In this document: one piece after another, positions 35,320 through 43,079 of the stretch
Numbering within the stretch: position 1 is the stretch's first letter
Layout: each line of letters begins with the position of its first letter
Translations under genes and position numbers: made by a program
Source of the DNA: Stenotrophomonas maltophilia
Lineage (GTDB): Bacteria; Pseudomonadota; Gammaproteobacteria; Xanthomonadales; Xanthomonadaceae
Assembly: GCF_002799245.1 (NCBI RefSeq)
Contig: NZ_NEQV01000003.1
Location: 186,001-250,000, forward strand
Length of the DNA stretch: 64,000 nt
Direction: 5' to 3'
The notes under the pieces: model-generated
What the model was told of the DNA's origin: nothing
Seen by the model: only the letters and a program-made list of their open reading frames with translations
The model's database searches: none

Positions 35320-35823
35320 ATGTCTCCCAATGCCCTGGCGCTGGTCGAGCTGCTGATCCGCGAGCGCCGTGCGTTGTCTCGCTTCATCGCGCGCTACCTC
35401 GACCCGGCCAGTACCGAGGACACCCTGCAGAACCTGTACCTGAAGGCCTGCAGCGTGCCCGGCGATCCGCCCATCCTGGAGCCGCGCGGCTATCTGTACC
35501 GGATGGCCTACCACCACGCGCTCAACCGCAGCCAGGCCGACGCCCGCGAGCGCCGCGCCATGGCCGAGTACGCCGTCGACATGGCCGGGGCCAGTCGTGA
35601 TGGCGAGGCGCAGGCACTGGACCAGGCGCAGCTGCGCGAGATCACCCAGACCATCCTCGCGCTGCCTGCCCAGGTGCGTGAGTGCTTCGTGCTCAACCGC
35701 TACCTGGGCCTGAGCGAGCGCGAGATCGCCGCGCGCCTGGGAATCTCCAAGAGCCTGGTCGGCAAGCATGTGCTGCGCGCAGCGCTGCTGATCCAGCAAC
35801 AGCAGCAGGGAATGCGTCGATGA
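35320..35823 (+). CDS. FecI-type ECF sigma factor
   Basis: A 167-residue ECF sigma factor. Region 2 is seen in LIRERRALSRFIARYLDPASTEDTLQNLYLKAC and GYLYRMAYHHALNRSQ. Region 4 is seen in LPAQVRECFVLNRYLGLSEREIAARLGISKSLVGKHVLRA, whose helix-turn-helix reads the -35 box. The short N-terminus and tie to fecR and an STN receptor place it in the iron-starvation (FecI) group. The start at 35320 is an ATG; a TTG at 35311 is less likely. fecR starts 82 bases later. It should direct transcription of the receptor-haemophore-Slam genes when FecR reports ligand binding. Confidence 0.9.
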   Translation: MSPNALALVELLIRERRALSRFIARYLDPASTEDTLQNLYLKACSVPGDPPILEPRGYLYRMAYHHALNRSQADARERRAMAEYAVDMAGASRDGEAQALDQAQLREITQTILALPAQVRECFVLNRYLGLSEREIAARLGISKSLVGKHVLRAALLIQQQQQGMRR

Positions 35824-35905
35824 GCAGCGATTGCTGTGGGCAGACCGTGCCCGCCGTTGTCACAACTGGAAAGCGCACCCGTTGGCGGTGCGGCAGGCCA
35901 CAATC

Positions 35906-36862
35906 ATGACCACGTCCGAACCCTCGCCGCGTCAGGCCAGGCAGGCGTTGCGCTGGGTGATACGGTGCAGTGCAGGCCCGCTGCCGGAACGCCAGCAACG
36001 AACCCTGAAGCGCTGGCTGCAGGCCGATCCCCGCAATGAGCTGGCATGGCGCCGGCAGCAGGCCTTCTGGCAGGGGCTGGATGCCGCCGGGCCCGAGGTG
36101 CTGGCCGCGCTGCCCGGGCTGACCGCGGATCGCGAAGGGCTGCGCCCGATCGGGCCGCGCCGTCGCCTGCCGTGGCTGCTGGCCTCTGCCGCGGCCGTGG
36201 TGCTGATGGTCGCGGCCGCACCCCACGCCTGGCTGCTGGCGCGCAGCGATCTGCGCAGCAGCGATGCGCCGCGCGTGGTGCAGCTGGATGATGGCAGCAC
36301 GGCGGTACTCGATGCCGGCACCGCGCTGGCGCTCGAGTTCGATGGCCAGCAGCGACGGCTGCGCCTGTTGCGCGGACAGGCCTGGTTCCAGGTGGCGCAT
36401 GAGCAGCGACCGTTCCAGGTCGAGGCCGGCGGTGGCCAGATCCGTGATATCGGCACGGCGTTCAGCGTGTCGATGCAGGGCGCCACGATCATCACCGGAG
36501 TCAGCGAAGGCGTGGTCGATGTGCGCCCGGGCGATGGCAGCGTGCAGCGGCTGCGTGCCGGGCAGATGCGCGCGTTCCGCGATGGGCGCTGGCTGCAGCC
36601 GCTGCAGCAGGCCGAGCCCGAAGCGATGGCGCCGTGGCGGCGCGGTGAAGTGGCGATCGACGATCTGCCCGCCGCCCAGGCCATTGCCGATCTCGGCCGC
36701 TACCGGCGTGCCCCGGTATGGGTACTGGGCGGGCAGGCGGCACGCGTGCGGGTCAGTGGCCTGTTCCATCTGCAGCAACCGGAAACGGCCATCGATGCCG
36801 TGGCCGCGCAGGCGGGACTGCGCGTGCAGCGCTTGCCCGGTGGTGCGTTGCTGGTGTGGTGA
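35906..36862 (+). CDS. FecR-type anti-sigma/sigma-regulator
   Basis: A 318-residue inner-membrane signal protein. The order is a cytoplasmic DUF4880 domain (about 10-60: QALRWVIRCSAGPLPERQQRTLKRWLQADPRNELAW), one membrane helix (about 90-112: LPWLLASAAAVVLMVAA), the periplasmic FecR domain (about 122-225: VVQLDDGSTAVLDAGTAL, FQVEAGGGQIRDIGTAFSV) and a C-terminal secretin/STN-like domain (LFHLQQPETAIDAVAAQAGLRV). It receives the signal from the STN domain of the receptor and frees the sigma factor. The start at 35906 (MTTSEPS) is preferred to the ATG-less extension from 35831. Confidence 0.9.
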   Translation: MTTSEPSPRQARQALRWVIRCSAGPLPERQQRTLKRWLQADPRNELAWRRQQAFWQGLDAAGPEVLAALPGLTADREGLRPIGPRRRLPWLLASAAAVVLMVAAAPHAWLLARSDLRSSDAPRVVQLDDGSTAVLDAGTALALEFDGQQRRLRLLRGQAWFQVAHEQRPFQVEAGGGQIRDIGTAFSVSMQGATIITGVSEGVVDVRPGDGSVQRLRAGQMRAFRDGRWLQPLQQAEPEAMAPWRRGEVAIDDLPAAQAIADLGRYRRAPVWVLGGQAARVRVSGLFHLQQPETAIDAVAAQAGLRVQRLPGGALLVW

Positions 36863-37044
36863 AGCAGCTGCGGAGCATGGATGAACCGGCCGCATGAAAA
36901 AAACATGAAAAAGCCGTGGGCAGCCGTCGTACCCCGCTGTCTATAGAGGTATAGCCAGAGCGAAACAGCGTTTCTCCTCAAGCCAGACATTCCACCGGTA
37001 CCGGATGTACCGCTGGTCCCGCCCCGCTTGAGGAGTTCCTGTCC

Positions 37045-40000
37045 ATGCCGTCCACGGCATCCGCCTGTCACCGTCGCGCTACCGTCCTGGCCCTGGCCAT
37101 TTCCACTGCATTGCTGCCGCTGGCCTGGGTGCCGGCCGTACAGGCGCAAGCGGCGGTGGCCGCACCGCTGCGCAGCTACGCCATCCCGGAACAGCCGCTG
37201 GCCGATGCCGTGCGCAGCTTTGGCCGCCAGGCCGATGTGCAGGTGGTGTTCCGCAGTGATCTGGTGGAAGGGCGTCGTTCCAGCGCGGTGAACGGCGAGT
37301 ACAGCCAGATGCAGGCCCTGCAGCAGCTGCTGCGCGGCAGTGGCGTGCGTGCGCAGCGCGCCATGGATGGCACATGGAGCCTGCGCGCCGCAGCGGAGGC
37401 GGGGGATGGGGAAGGGGAAGGGGTGCGGGTGACCGAAACACTGGACGTGGCCGGTCGCCTGCAGTCGGAAGGGGGCGAGGCCCGCGATCGGCGCGGCTAC
37501 GACGATGTGTTCGCGCTGGACATGACCACGGCGTATTCGGGGCGTGACCGGGTGGAGCGCTACCGCGGCTCCAATCCGGCCGACGTGGTCAAGGATCTGG
37601 TCGGTGTGTTCAGTGGTGATGCGCGCAACAGCGGCGCGCTGGACATCAACATCCGCGGCATCCAGGGGCCGGGGCGGGTGCCGGTCAGCATCGACGGTGG
37701 AGAACAGGCGTTGACCGTCTGGCGCGGCTACAACGGCGTCAGCAACCGCAACTACATCGATCCCAACCTGATTGGTGGCATCCAGGTCATCAAGGGGCCA
37801 GGGCTGGTGCGCGATGTGCACAGCGGGATCGGTGGCGCGCTGGTGATCAAGACCATCGACGTCGATGACATCGTGGAAGCGGGTGAGCGCTTCGGCGGGG
37901 AGCTGAAGATCGAAGGCAGCAGCAATGCGGTGGCGCCACGCTTGCCGCGGCTGCATACCGGCGAGGACTACCGCACGGTGCCCGGGTTCCCGCAGGGCTC
38001 GCCCTCGTCACCGTATGCCGACAGCACGCTGCTGGTGCCGGTGAAGTCGCGCGGTTCGGAAACCAATGTGTTCGCAGGGGAAGACCAGGCCTGGCGGCTG
38101 GCGCTGGGCCTGCGCGGCGAACACGTGGACCTGATGGCCGCCTATGCCTGGCGCAAGCGGGGCAACTACTTCTCCGGCACCCGGGGCACAGCGTACTACG
38201 ACCAGGACCCGCGTGAGCAGTTCGAGTACAAGGGCCTGGACTACATCACCACGCTGGCGCGCTACTTCAGGCCCGGCGACGAGGTGCCCAATACGTCCAG
38301 CGAACAGGAATCGTGGCTGCTGAAGGCGACCTGGCAGATCAACGACGACCAGCAGCTGCGCGCCACCTGGCGGCGTACGCTCTCGCACTACGGCGAGATC
38401 ATGCCCTCGCGCATCCTGTCCGCGCCCGACTACGGTCGCATCCAGTGGCCGCTCAGCCGCGTCGATTCCGATGCCTGGAACCTGGAATACCACTGGCAGC
38501 CTGCCGGCAGCCGCTGGCTGGACCTGCGTGCCAATCTGTGGCGCACCGAAACCACCAGTGATACCTACACCGCTGGCGGCTTCCCCAATTTTGCCAGCAA
38601 TCCCGACTGGAACCCCGGCAGCAGCCCGATCCTGCGCAATACGGCGCTGGCCAATGCGCGCAACGACCGCACCGGCCTGACCCTGAGCAACCGCTTCGCG
38701 TTGCATTCCACCCTGGACCTGACCGTGGGCGGCAACTGGCAGTTCGAGAAACTGCGCTCGGCCGACCCGTACTTCGGGGCCAGCGATGGCTGGCGCATGT
38801 ACCCGCGCGCCGGGCGCCGCCAGGAAGGCGAGGGCTACCTGGTGCTGGACTGGCGCCCGGTGGATTTCCTCTCCCTGAGCGCCGGTGTGCGCTACGCGCG
38901 CTACTGGGCCTTCGATGATTTCCTGCAGGAACACCCGGAGCTGATGACCACCTCGGTGTTCCCCAAGGAGGCGCGCTACCGGGTCAACGAACTGCCCGAA
39001 CGCCCGGCCAGCCTGCAGGGCGAGATCGACGCCATCGAGTCGCAGCGCGAGTTCTGGGACAGCATCGGCATGGGCTTCATCGTTGATGATCTGCTGAAGG
39101 GGCTGCTGAGCAAGTATGAGACGCCGGTGGCGGTGGACCACAGCATTCCGTGGCTGCCGGATGCGGACGGCAACTACAGCCGTGCCGGCAACCCCTGCCT
39201 GAATGGCGAAGTGGCGGCCATTCCCGGGCTGTTACCGGTGCAGGGCGCGCAGATCCTGTGCACCATCCAGAGCGGGCGGCCGCAGGCCGTGGCCGGGCGC
39301 AATGAGCGCAGGCGCGACCACGCCTGGCTGCCGACCTTCTCGGCCACCGCACATTTCTCGCCCGATGCGCGCGCCTATTTCCGTTACAGCGAGGCGGTGC
39401 GTTTCCCCAGCATGTTCGAAAGCACCATCGCGTTTTCCAGCAGCCTGAACCCGCTGTACCCGCTCAAGCCCGAGCACGCCTACAACTACGAAGTGGGCTA
39501 TGTGCACAACCTGTCGGCGTTGTTCGGCAACACCGCCGATGCCGACGTGAAGCTGGCCTACTACGTGCACAAGACCCGCAACGTGATCGAGCGTGACGGC
39601 AATTTCCTGTTCGACAACCTGGACAAGCAGCGCATCCGCGGCGTGGAGCTGCAGGCGCGGTTCGACAACCGGCGCTTCTTCACCGACCTGGGCATCACCC
39701 GCACGCTGGAAAACAAGGTCTGTGACGAAAGCATGGCGGTGCAGCTCGACGCATTGGCCGGCAAGGTGCCCAACTGCGTGCAGGATGGTTTCGTCAGTGG
39801 CTACCTGCTGACCCAGGCCATTCCCCGGTTGTCGGTGAACTGGTCGCTGGGTACCCGGTTGTTCGATGAGCGCCTGGAACTGGGCAGCCGCATCGCGCAT
39901 TACCAGCACCACCAGAACCCGGACCTGCAGGCCTACCGTGACCGCCTGTATGCCGGCAGTGGTGGGCTGATCTGGCAGAACGTGCCGTTCACCTGGGGAA

Positions 40001-40167
40001 ACATCACCACCGTCGACGCCTACGCGCGCTGGCGCATCAACGACCATGCCAGTGTCGAGCTGGTCGGCACCAACCTCGGCAACCGCTACTACGTCGACCC
40101 GGCCACGCGCTCAATGCTGCCAGCGCCGGGGCGCACGCTGAAGCTCGGCGTCACTGCGCGCTTCTGA
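37045..40167 (+). CDS. TonB-dependent transducer/receptor for the haemophore (STN-TBDT)
   Basis: A 1,040-residue receptor, long for the family. A signal peptide (ending PAVQA|QA) is followed by an N-terminal STN signalling domain (about 38-115: LRSYAIPEQPLADAVRSFGRQADVQVVF), a TonB-box-like segment (VRVTETLDVAG), a plug (about 150-290: NPADVVKDLVGVF, INIRGIQGPGRVPVSIDGGEQ, IQVIKGPGLVRDVHSGIGGA) and a barrel with long loops ending in phenylalanine. VRFPSMFE and NPLYPLKPEHAYNYEVG resemble the FRAP/NPNL boxes of HasR/HemR haem receptors. The ribosome site is AGGAG, 9 bases upstream. It follows fecI-fecR and precedes the hemophilin-like and Slam genes, so its ligand is probably the haem-loaded haemophore. 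Confidence 0.9.
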   Translation: MPSTASACHRRATVLALAISTALLPLAWVPAVQAQAAVAAPLRSYAIPEQPLADAVRSFGRQADVQVVFRSDLVEGRRSSAVNGEYSQMQALQQLLRGSGVRAQRAMDGTWSLRAAAEAGDGEGEGVRVTETLDVAGRLQSEGGEARDRRGYDDVFALDMTTAYSGRDRVERYRGSNPADVVKDLVGVFSGDARNSGALDINIRGIQGPGRVPVSIDGGEQALTVWRGYNGVSNRNYIDPNLIGGIQVIKGPGLVRDVHSGIGGALVIKTIDVDDIVEAGERFGGELKIEGSSNAVAPRLPRLHTGEDYRTVPGFPQGSPSSPYADSTLLVPVKSRGSETNVFAGEDQAWRLALGLRGEHVDLMAAYAWRKRGNYFSGTRGTAYYDQDPREQFEYKGLDYITTLARYFRPGDEVPNTSSEQESWLLKATWQINDDQQLRATWRRTLSHYGEIMPSRILSAPDYGRIQWPLSRVDSDAWNLEYHWQPAGSRWLDLRANLWRTETTSDTYTAGGFPNFASNPDWNPGSSPILRNTALANARNDRTGLTLSNRFALHSTLDLTVGGNWQFEKLRSADPYFGASDGWRMYPRAGRRQEGEGYLVLDWRPVDFLSLSAGVRYARYWAFDDFLQEHPELMTTSVFPKEARYRVNELPERPASLQGEIDAIESQREFWDSIGMGFIVDDLLKGLLSKYETPVAVDHSIPWLPDADGNYSRAGNPCLNGEVAAIPGLLPVQGAQILCTIQSGRPQAVAGRNERRRDHAWLPTFSATAHFSPDARAYFRYSEAVRFPSMFESTIAFSSSLNPLYPLKPEHAYNYEVGYVHNLSALFGNTADADVKLAYYVHKTRNVIERDGNFLFDNLDKQRIRGVELQARFDNRRFFTDLGITRTLENKVCDESMAVQLDALAGKVPNCVQDGFVSGYLLTQAIPRLSVNWSLGTRLFDERLELGSRIAHYQHHQNPDLQAYRDRLYAGSGGLIWQNVPFTWGNITTVDAYARWRINDHASVELVGTNLGNRYYVDPATRSMLPAPGRTLKLGVTARF

Positions 40168-40219
40168 TGACCCGTTCTGTTGTTGTAGCCGTAGTTCCCT
40201 CAACCCAAGGAGTAGTTCC

Positions 40220-40984
40220 ATGAAGATGATCTCCCGTTCCGTACTGGCCATGGCCGCCACCTTCGCCCTGGCCGGTGCCGCCCAGGCCGCCGACATCGTC
40301 GGTGCGGCCAGCCCGACCACCGATGCGCAGCTGTACGTCAAGGTCGGTGCCTCCGAAGTCAACGGCGGCCCGCACAGCGCAGGCAAGGCCGGCATCGGTG
40401 TCGGCACCGTCTCCAACGCGAAGCCGGTCGATTTCCAGGGCCTGTCCGCGTACTCGGCACCCACCACTGTGGGCAACGTGACCGTGCGTACGCTGGCCAT
40501 GCCGATCACCGGTACCCCGGGCAACCATGCCGGCATGGGCCACTTCAACTTCGTCAAGGTGGGCAGTGGCGATGTGTGGTTCGGTGAGTGGTCCAAGGAT
40601 GGCGCCGCCGGTGGCTTCAACAACCGCCAGGTGTACTTCGCCGGCGACCGTGCTGGCACCACGCTGCCCAGCGGCACCGCCACCTACGCGGTGGCTGGCC
40701 TGAACAAGTTCAACGGCAGCAACCTGCTCAGCGGCACCTTCGCGGCGAACTTCGGCACCGGCAAGCTGACCGGCGGCCTGACCGGTGGTGGCCAGACCCT
40801 GGCGATCAGCGCCAACATCAACAGCGCCGATGCGTCCTTCGCCGGCACCGCCGTGGCCAACGGTTCGGTCACCGGCAACAGCCAGGGCCAGTTCTTCGGC
40901 GCCAACGCTGCCACCCTGGCCGGTATCGCCACGTTCGCCGGCAACAGCCAGTACGACACCGCCTTCGGCGGCAGCAAGAACTGA
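40220..40984 (+). CDS. Slam-dependent hemophilin-like secreted haemophore
   Basis: A 254-residue exported protein. The signal peptide (MKMISRSVLAMAATFALAGAAQA|AD) has no lipobox cysteine, so the product is soluble rather than a surface lipoprotein. The N-terminal 'handle' part (about 25-145) holds the only three histidines (H52, H103, H108 in GPHSAG and GNHAGMGHF), which are candidate haem ligands. The C-terminal part (about 150-254), ending GSVTGNSQGQFFGANAATLA.. and DTAFGGSK, is the small TbpB-like barrel that Slam proteins recognise. It looks like HphA of Acinetobacter baumannii. A strong AAGGAG site suggests high expression. The slam gene follows after a small hairpin. Confidence 0.83.
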   Translation: MKMISRSVLAMAATFALAGAAQAADIVGAASPTTDAQLYVKVGASEVNGGPHSAGKAGIGVGTVSNAKPVDFQGLSAYSAPTTVGNVTVRTLAMPITGTPGNHAGMGHFNFVKVGSGDVWFGEWSKDGAAGGFNNRQVYFAGDRAGTTLPSGTATYAVAGLNKFNGSNLLSGTFAANFGTGKLTGGLTGGGQTLAISANINSADASFAGTAVANGSVTGNSQGQFFGANAATLAGIATFAGNSQYDTAFGGSKN

Positions 40985-40991
40985 TCGCCAC

Positions 40992-41005
40992 GCCCCTGAC
41001 GGGGC
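40992..41005 (+). terminator. Small hairpin between haemophore and slam
   Basis: GCCCC-TGAC-GGGGC, a 5-bp GC stem without a T-tract, 8 bases after the haemophore stop. It could protect the haemophore mRNA end or reduce read-through into slam, since much more cargo than exporter is needed. Confidence 0.35.
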
Positions 41006-41074
41006 AGGGCAGGGACAAGCCGCGATCCGCCAGTCCCTGCTTCGGCCCGCTGCATGCATCACCACGGATCGACC

Positions 41075-42529
41075 ATGCGCCACCCCATTTTTCTTGCGTT
41101 CCTGCTGCTGGCTGCCACCGACGTGCACGCCCAGCAGGACGATCTGCGCCGCGTGCTCGAACAGGGCAGCGAACTGCGCCACCAGCAGCAGGACCAGCAG
41201 CGCCTGCAGCAGGCTGAATCGCAACGGCCGACGCTCACCATCGATGGCCAGACCGTGCGGGTGGAGCGCACCGTCGATGATCTCGGCCAGGCGTTGTACC
41301 TGTCGCTGCAGCACCAACAATGGCAGGCCGCCGCGGCGTTCCTGGCCGAATACATCGAGCTCCCAGGGCACGATCCGTTGTTGCGCCACTATGCGCAGGG
41401 CGCGTTGGCGCGCTCGGCCGGTGACCATTCGCGCGCCGCACAGGAGTACGAAGCGCTGCTGGCAGCGCAGCCGGACTTCCTGCCCGCCCGCCTTGAACTG
41501 GCGCGTGTCTATGCCGAAGACCAGCGTGACCGCGAGGCGGTGGCGCTGTTCAGCGCGATCAGCGCCAGCATCGACGGCAGCGATCCGGCCACCGCCGGCG
41601 TACGCGCACGCGTGGACAGCTACCTGGACGCGTTGCAGGCACGCAGGCGCTGGAAGGGCGCGGTCGCTGCCGGGCCTGCGTGGAGTGACAACATCAACCG
41701 CAGCTCGGCCAGCCGCACCTGCCTGTTCGGCGTCGGCGACACCTGCCTGATCGAACGCACGCTGCCCGAAGCGCAGCGCGCCACCGGCCTGGACTATGAC
41801 GCCAACCTGGAACGGCGCTGGGCGCTGGCCGGCCATCATGGCCTGTACGTGCGGGGGCTGGCGTTCGGCCAGGCCTGGCGTGGCTACAGCGCGTACAACG
41901 AGCTCAACGCCAGCGTGCAGGCCGGTTACAGCTGGCGCAGTGCACGGCACACCCTGCAGCTGGCGCCGAGCTATGACTACCAGGCGCTGGGCAACCATGC
42001 CCTGCAGGGCGGCAGCGGTGTGCACGGGGAATGGCAGTACGCCCTGGACGCGCGCAGCCTGCTCAAGCTGGAGGCTGACTGGAAGCGCCAGCGCTATCGC
42101 CGGCCGGGGCTGGCCGACAACTACGATGGCGAACTGGCGGCGCTGTATGCCACCTGGTTCCGCGCGCTCAACCCGCGCTGGACCCTGTTCGCGGGCGTGG
42201 ACCTGACCGACAGCAGCGCTGCAGACCCGGCCAACGGTTACCGCCAGCGCGGCCTGCGGCTTGGCGCGGCACGGCAGTGGAGTGGCACCACGGCCACGGT
42301 GTTCGTGTCGCTGCGCCATCGTGACTACGACGCCTGGAGCCCTTTGCTGGAGGCGCGCAGGCAGGACGACGAGCAGAACCTGATCGCCATCGTGCGCAGC
42401 GAGCGGCTGGCGGTGGCCGGGCTGGTGCCCAGCCTGAGCATCCGCTACGCACGCATCGACAGCACGGTAGGCTGGCTGTACAGCCACGACCGCAGCCTGC
42501 TCAGCCTGAAATGGGAGCGCGCGTTCTGA
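41075..42529 (+). CDS. Slam, surface lipoprotein assembly modifier (type XI exporter)
   Basis: A 484-residue outer-membrane protein. The start at 41075 (MRHPIFLAFLLLAATDVHA|QQ) gives a clean signal peptide; an ATG at 41054 would add seven residues. The periplasmic N-terminal half has TPR-like helices (about 80-200: WQAAAAFLAEYIELPGHDPLLRHYAQGALARSAGD, AAQEYEALLAAQPDFLPARLELARVYAEDQRD). The C-terminal half (about 205-484) is a DUF560 barrel with alternating strands, ending KWERAF. Slam proteins move TbpB-like or hemophilin-like cargo across the outer membrane. The neighbouring cargo gene and receptor make this a complete haemophore export-import set. Confidence 0.87.
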   Translation: MRHPIFLAFLLLAATDVHAQQDDLRRVLEQGSELRHQQQDQQRLQQAESQRPTLTIDGQTVRVERTVDDLGQALYLSLQHQQWQAAAAFLAEYIELPGHDPLLRHYAQGALARSAGDHSRAAQEYEALLAAQPDFLPARLELARVYAEDQRDREAVALFSAISASIDGSDPATAGVRARVDSYLDALQARRRWKGAVAAGPAWSDNINRSSASRTCLFGVGDTCLIERTLPEAQRATGLDYDANLERRWALAGHHGLYVRGLAFGQAWRGYSAYNELNASVQAGYSWRSARHTLQLAPSYDYQALGNHALQGGSGVHGEWQYALDARSLLKLEADWKRQRYRRPGLADNYDGELAALYATWFRALNPRWTLFAGVDLTDSSAADPANGYRQRGLRLGAARQWSGTTATVFVSLRHRDYDAWSPLLEARRQDDEQNLIAIVRSERLAVAGLVPSLSIRYARIDSTVGWLYSHDRSLLSLKWERAF

Positions 42530-42665
42530 GCGTGCCGCTGCAATGCCGGAGTGAATGGCCCGTGGCCGCGATCTTCATCCATCATCACGCGCCCTTGTAG
42601 CCCGGTTCGCGCATCCTGCAGGCGTTGCGGCGGATGTGGGCCGCGTGTATCGAGGAGCGCAGGTC

Positions 42666-43070
42666 GTGCTGGAAGCAGGCAACAAACCAGAGGGCCTGAA
42701 AGGGCTGAGGGTGCTGGTGGCGGAGGATGAATTCGCCATTGCGATGTTCCTGGTGGACTACCTGGAGCTGAAGGGCGCGCAGGTGGTGGGGCCGGCCGGA
42801 GACCTGCAGGCGCTGGGTCGGCTGGTGGATGACAACCCCATCGATGTGGCCCTGCTGGACATCAATCTGGGGGGCGAACAGGTGTACCCCCTGGCCGATC
42901 GCCTGGCCGAAGCCGGCACGCCGTTCATGCTGACCTCCGGCTACGATGACAATCTGCCCAGCCGTTTCGCTGGCGCCCCCCGTTGCACCAAGCCCTATCA
43001 CATCGAGGCCCTGGTCCAGCAGCTGGCGGGGTTGGTGGCGACGCCGCAGGCCCCTGCGGGCATCGCCTGA
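42666..43070 (+). CDS. Single-domain response regulator (CheY-like receiver)
   Basis: A 134-residue receiver domain with no output domain. LRVLVAEDEFAIAMFL has the acidic pair, ALLDINLGGEQVYPLA the phosphorylated Asp, and MLTSGY plus CTKPY the conserved Thr/Ser and Lys. The start is GTG at 42666 with GAGGAG exactly 8 bases upstream; the in-frame ATG at 42555 lacks a site. It lies 9 bases before an HWE-type histidine kinase. Such FixJ-like single receivers are common partners of HWE kinases in general-stress or light responses. The output is unknown. Confidence 0.85.
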   Translation: MLEAGNKPEGLKGLRVLVAEDEFAIAMFLVDYLELKGAQVVGPAGDLQALGRLVDDNPIDVALLDINLGGEQVYPLADRLAEAGTPFMLTSGYDDNLPSRFAGAPRCTKPYHIEALVQQLAGLVATPQAPAGIA

Positions 43071-43079
43071 TTGCGCGGC

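Noticed and set aside
36890-36950. FecI-type promoter before the large receptor
   Set aside because: A-rich stretches and GTCTATAG are present, but no pair has the expected 16-18 base spacing, so I do not call a site.
40168-40219. Separate promoter or riboswitch before the haemophore gene
   Set aside because: The gap is 52 bases with a strong ribosome site and no structured element that I can see.
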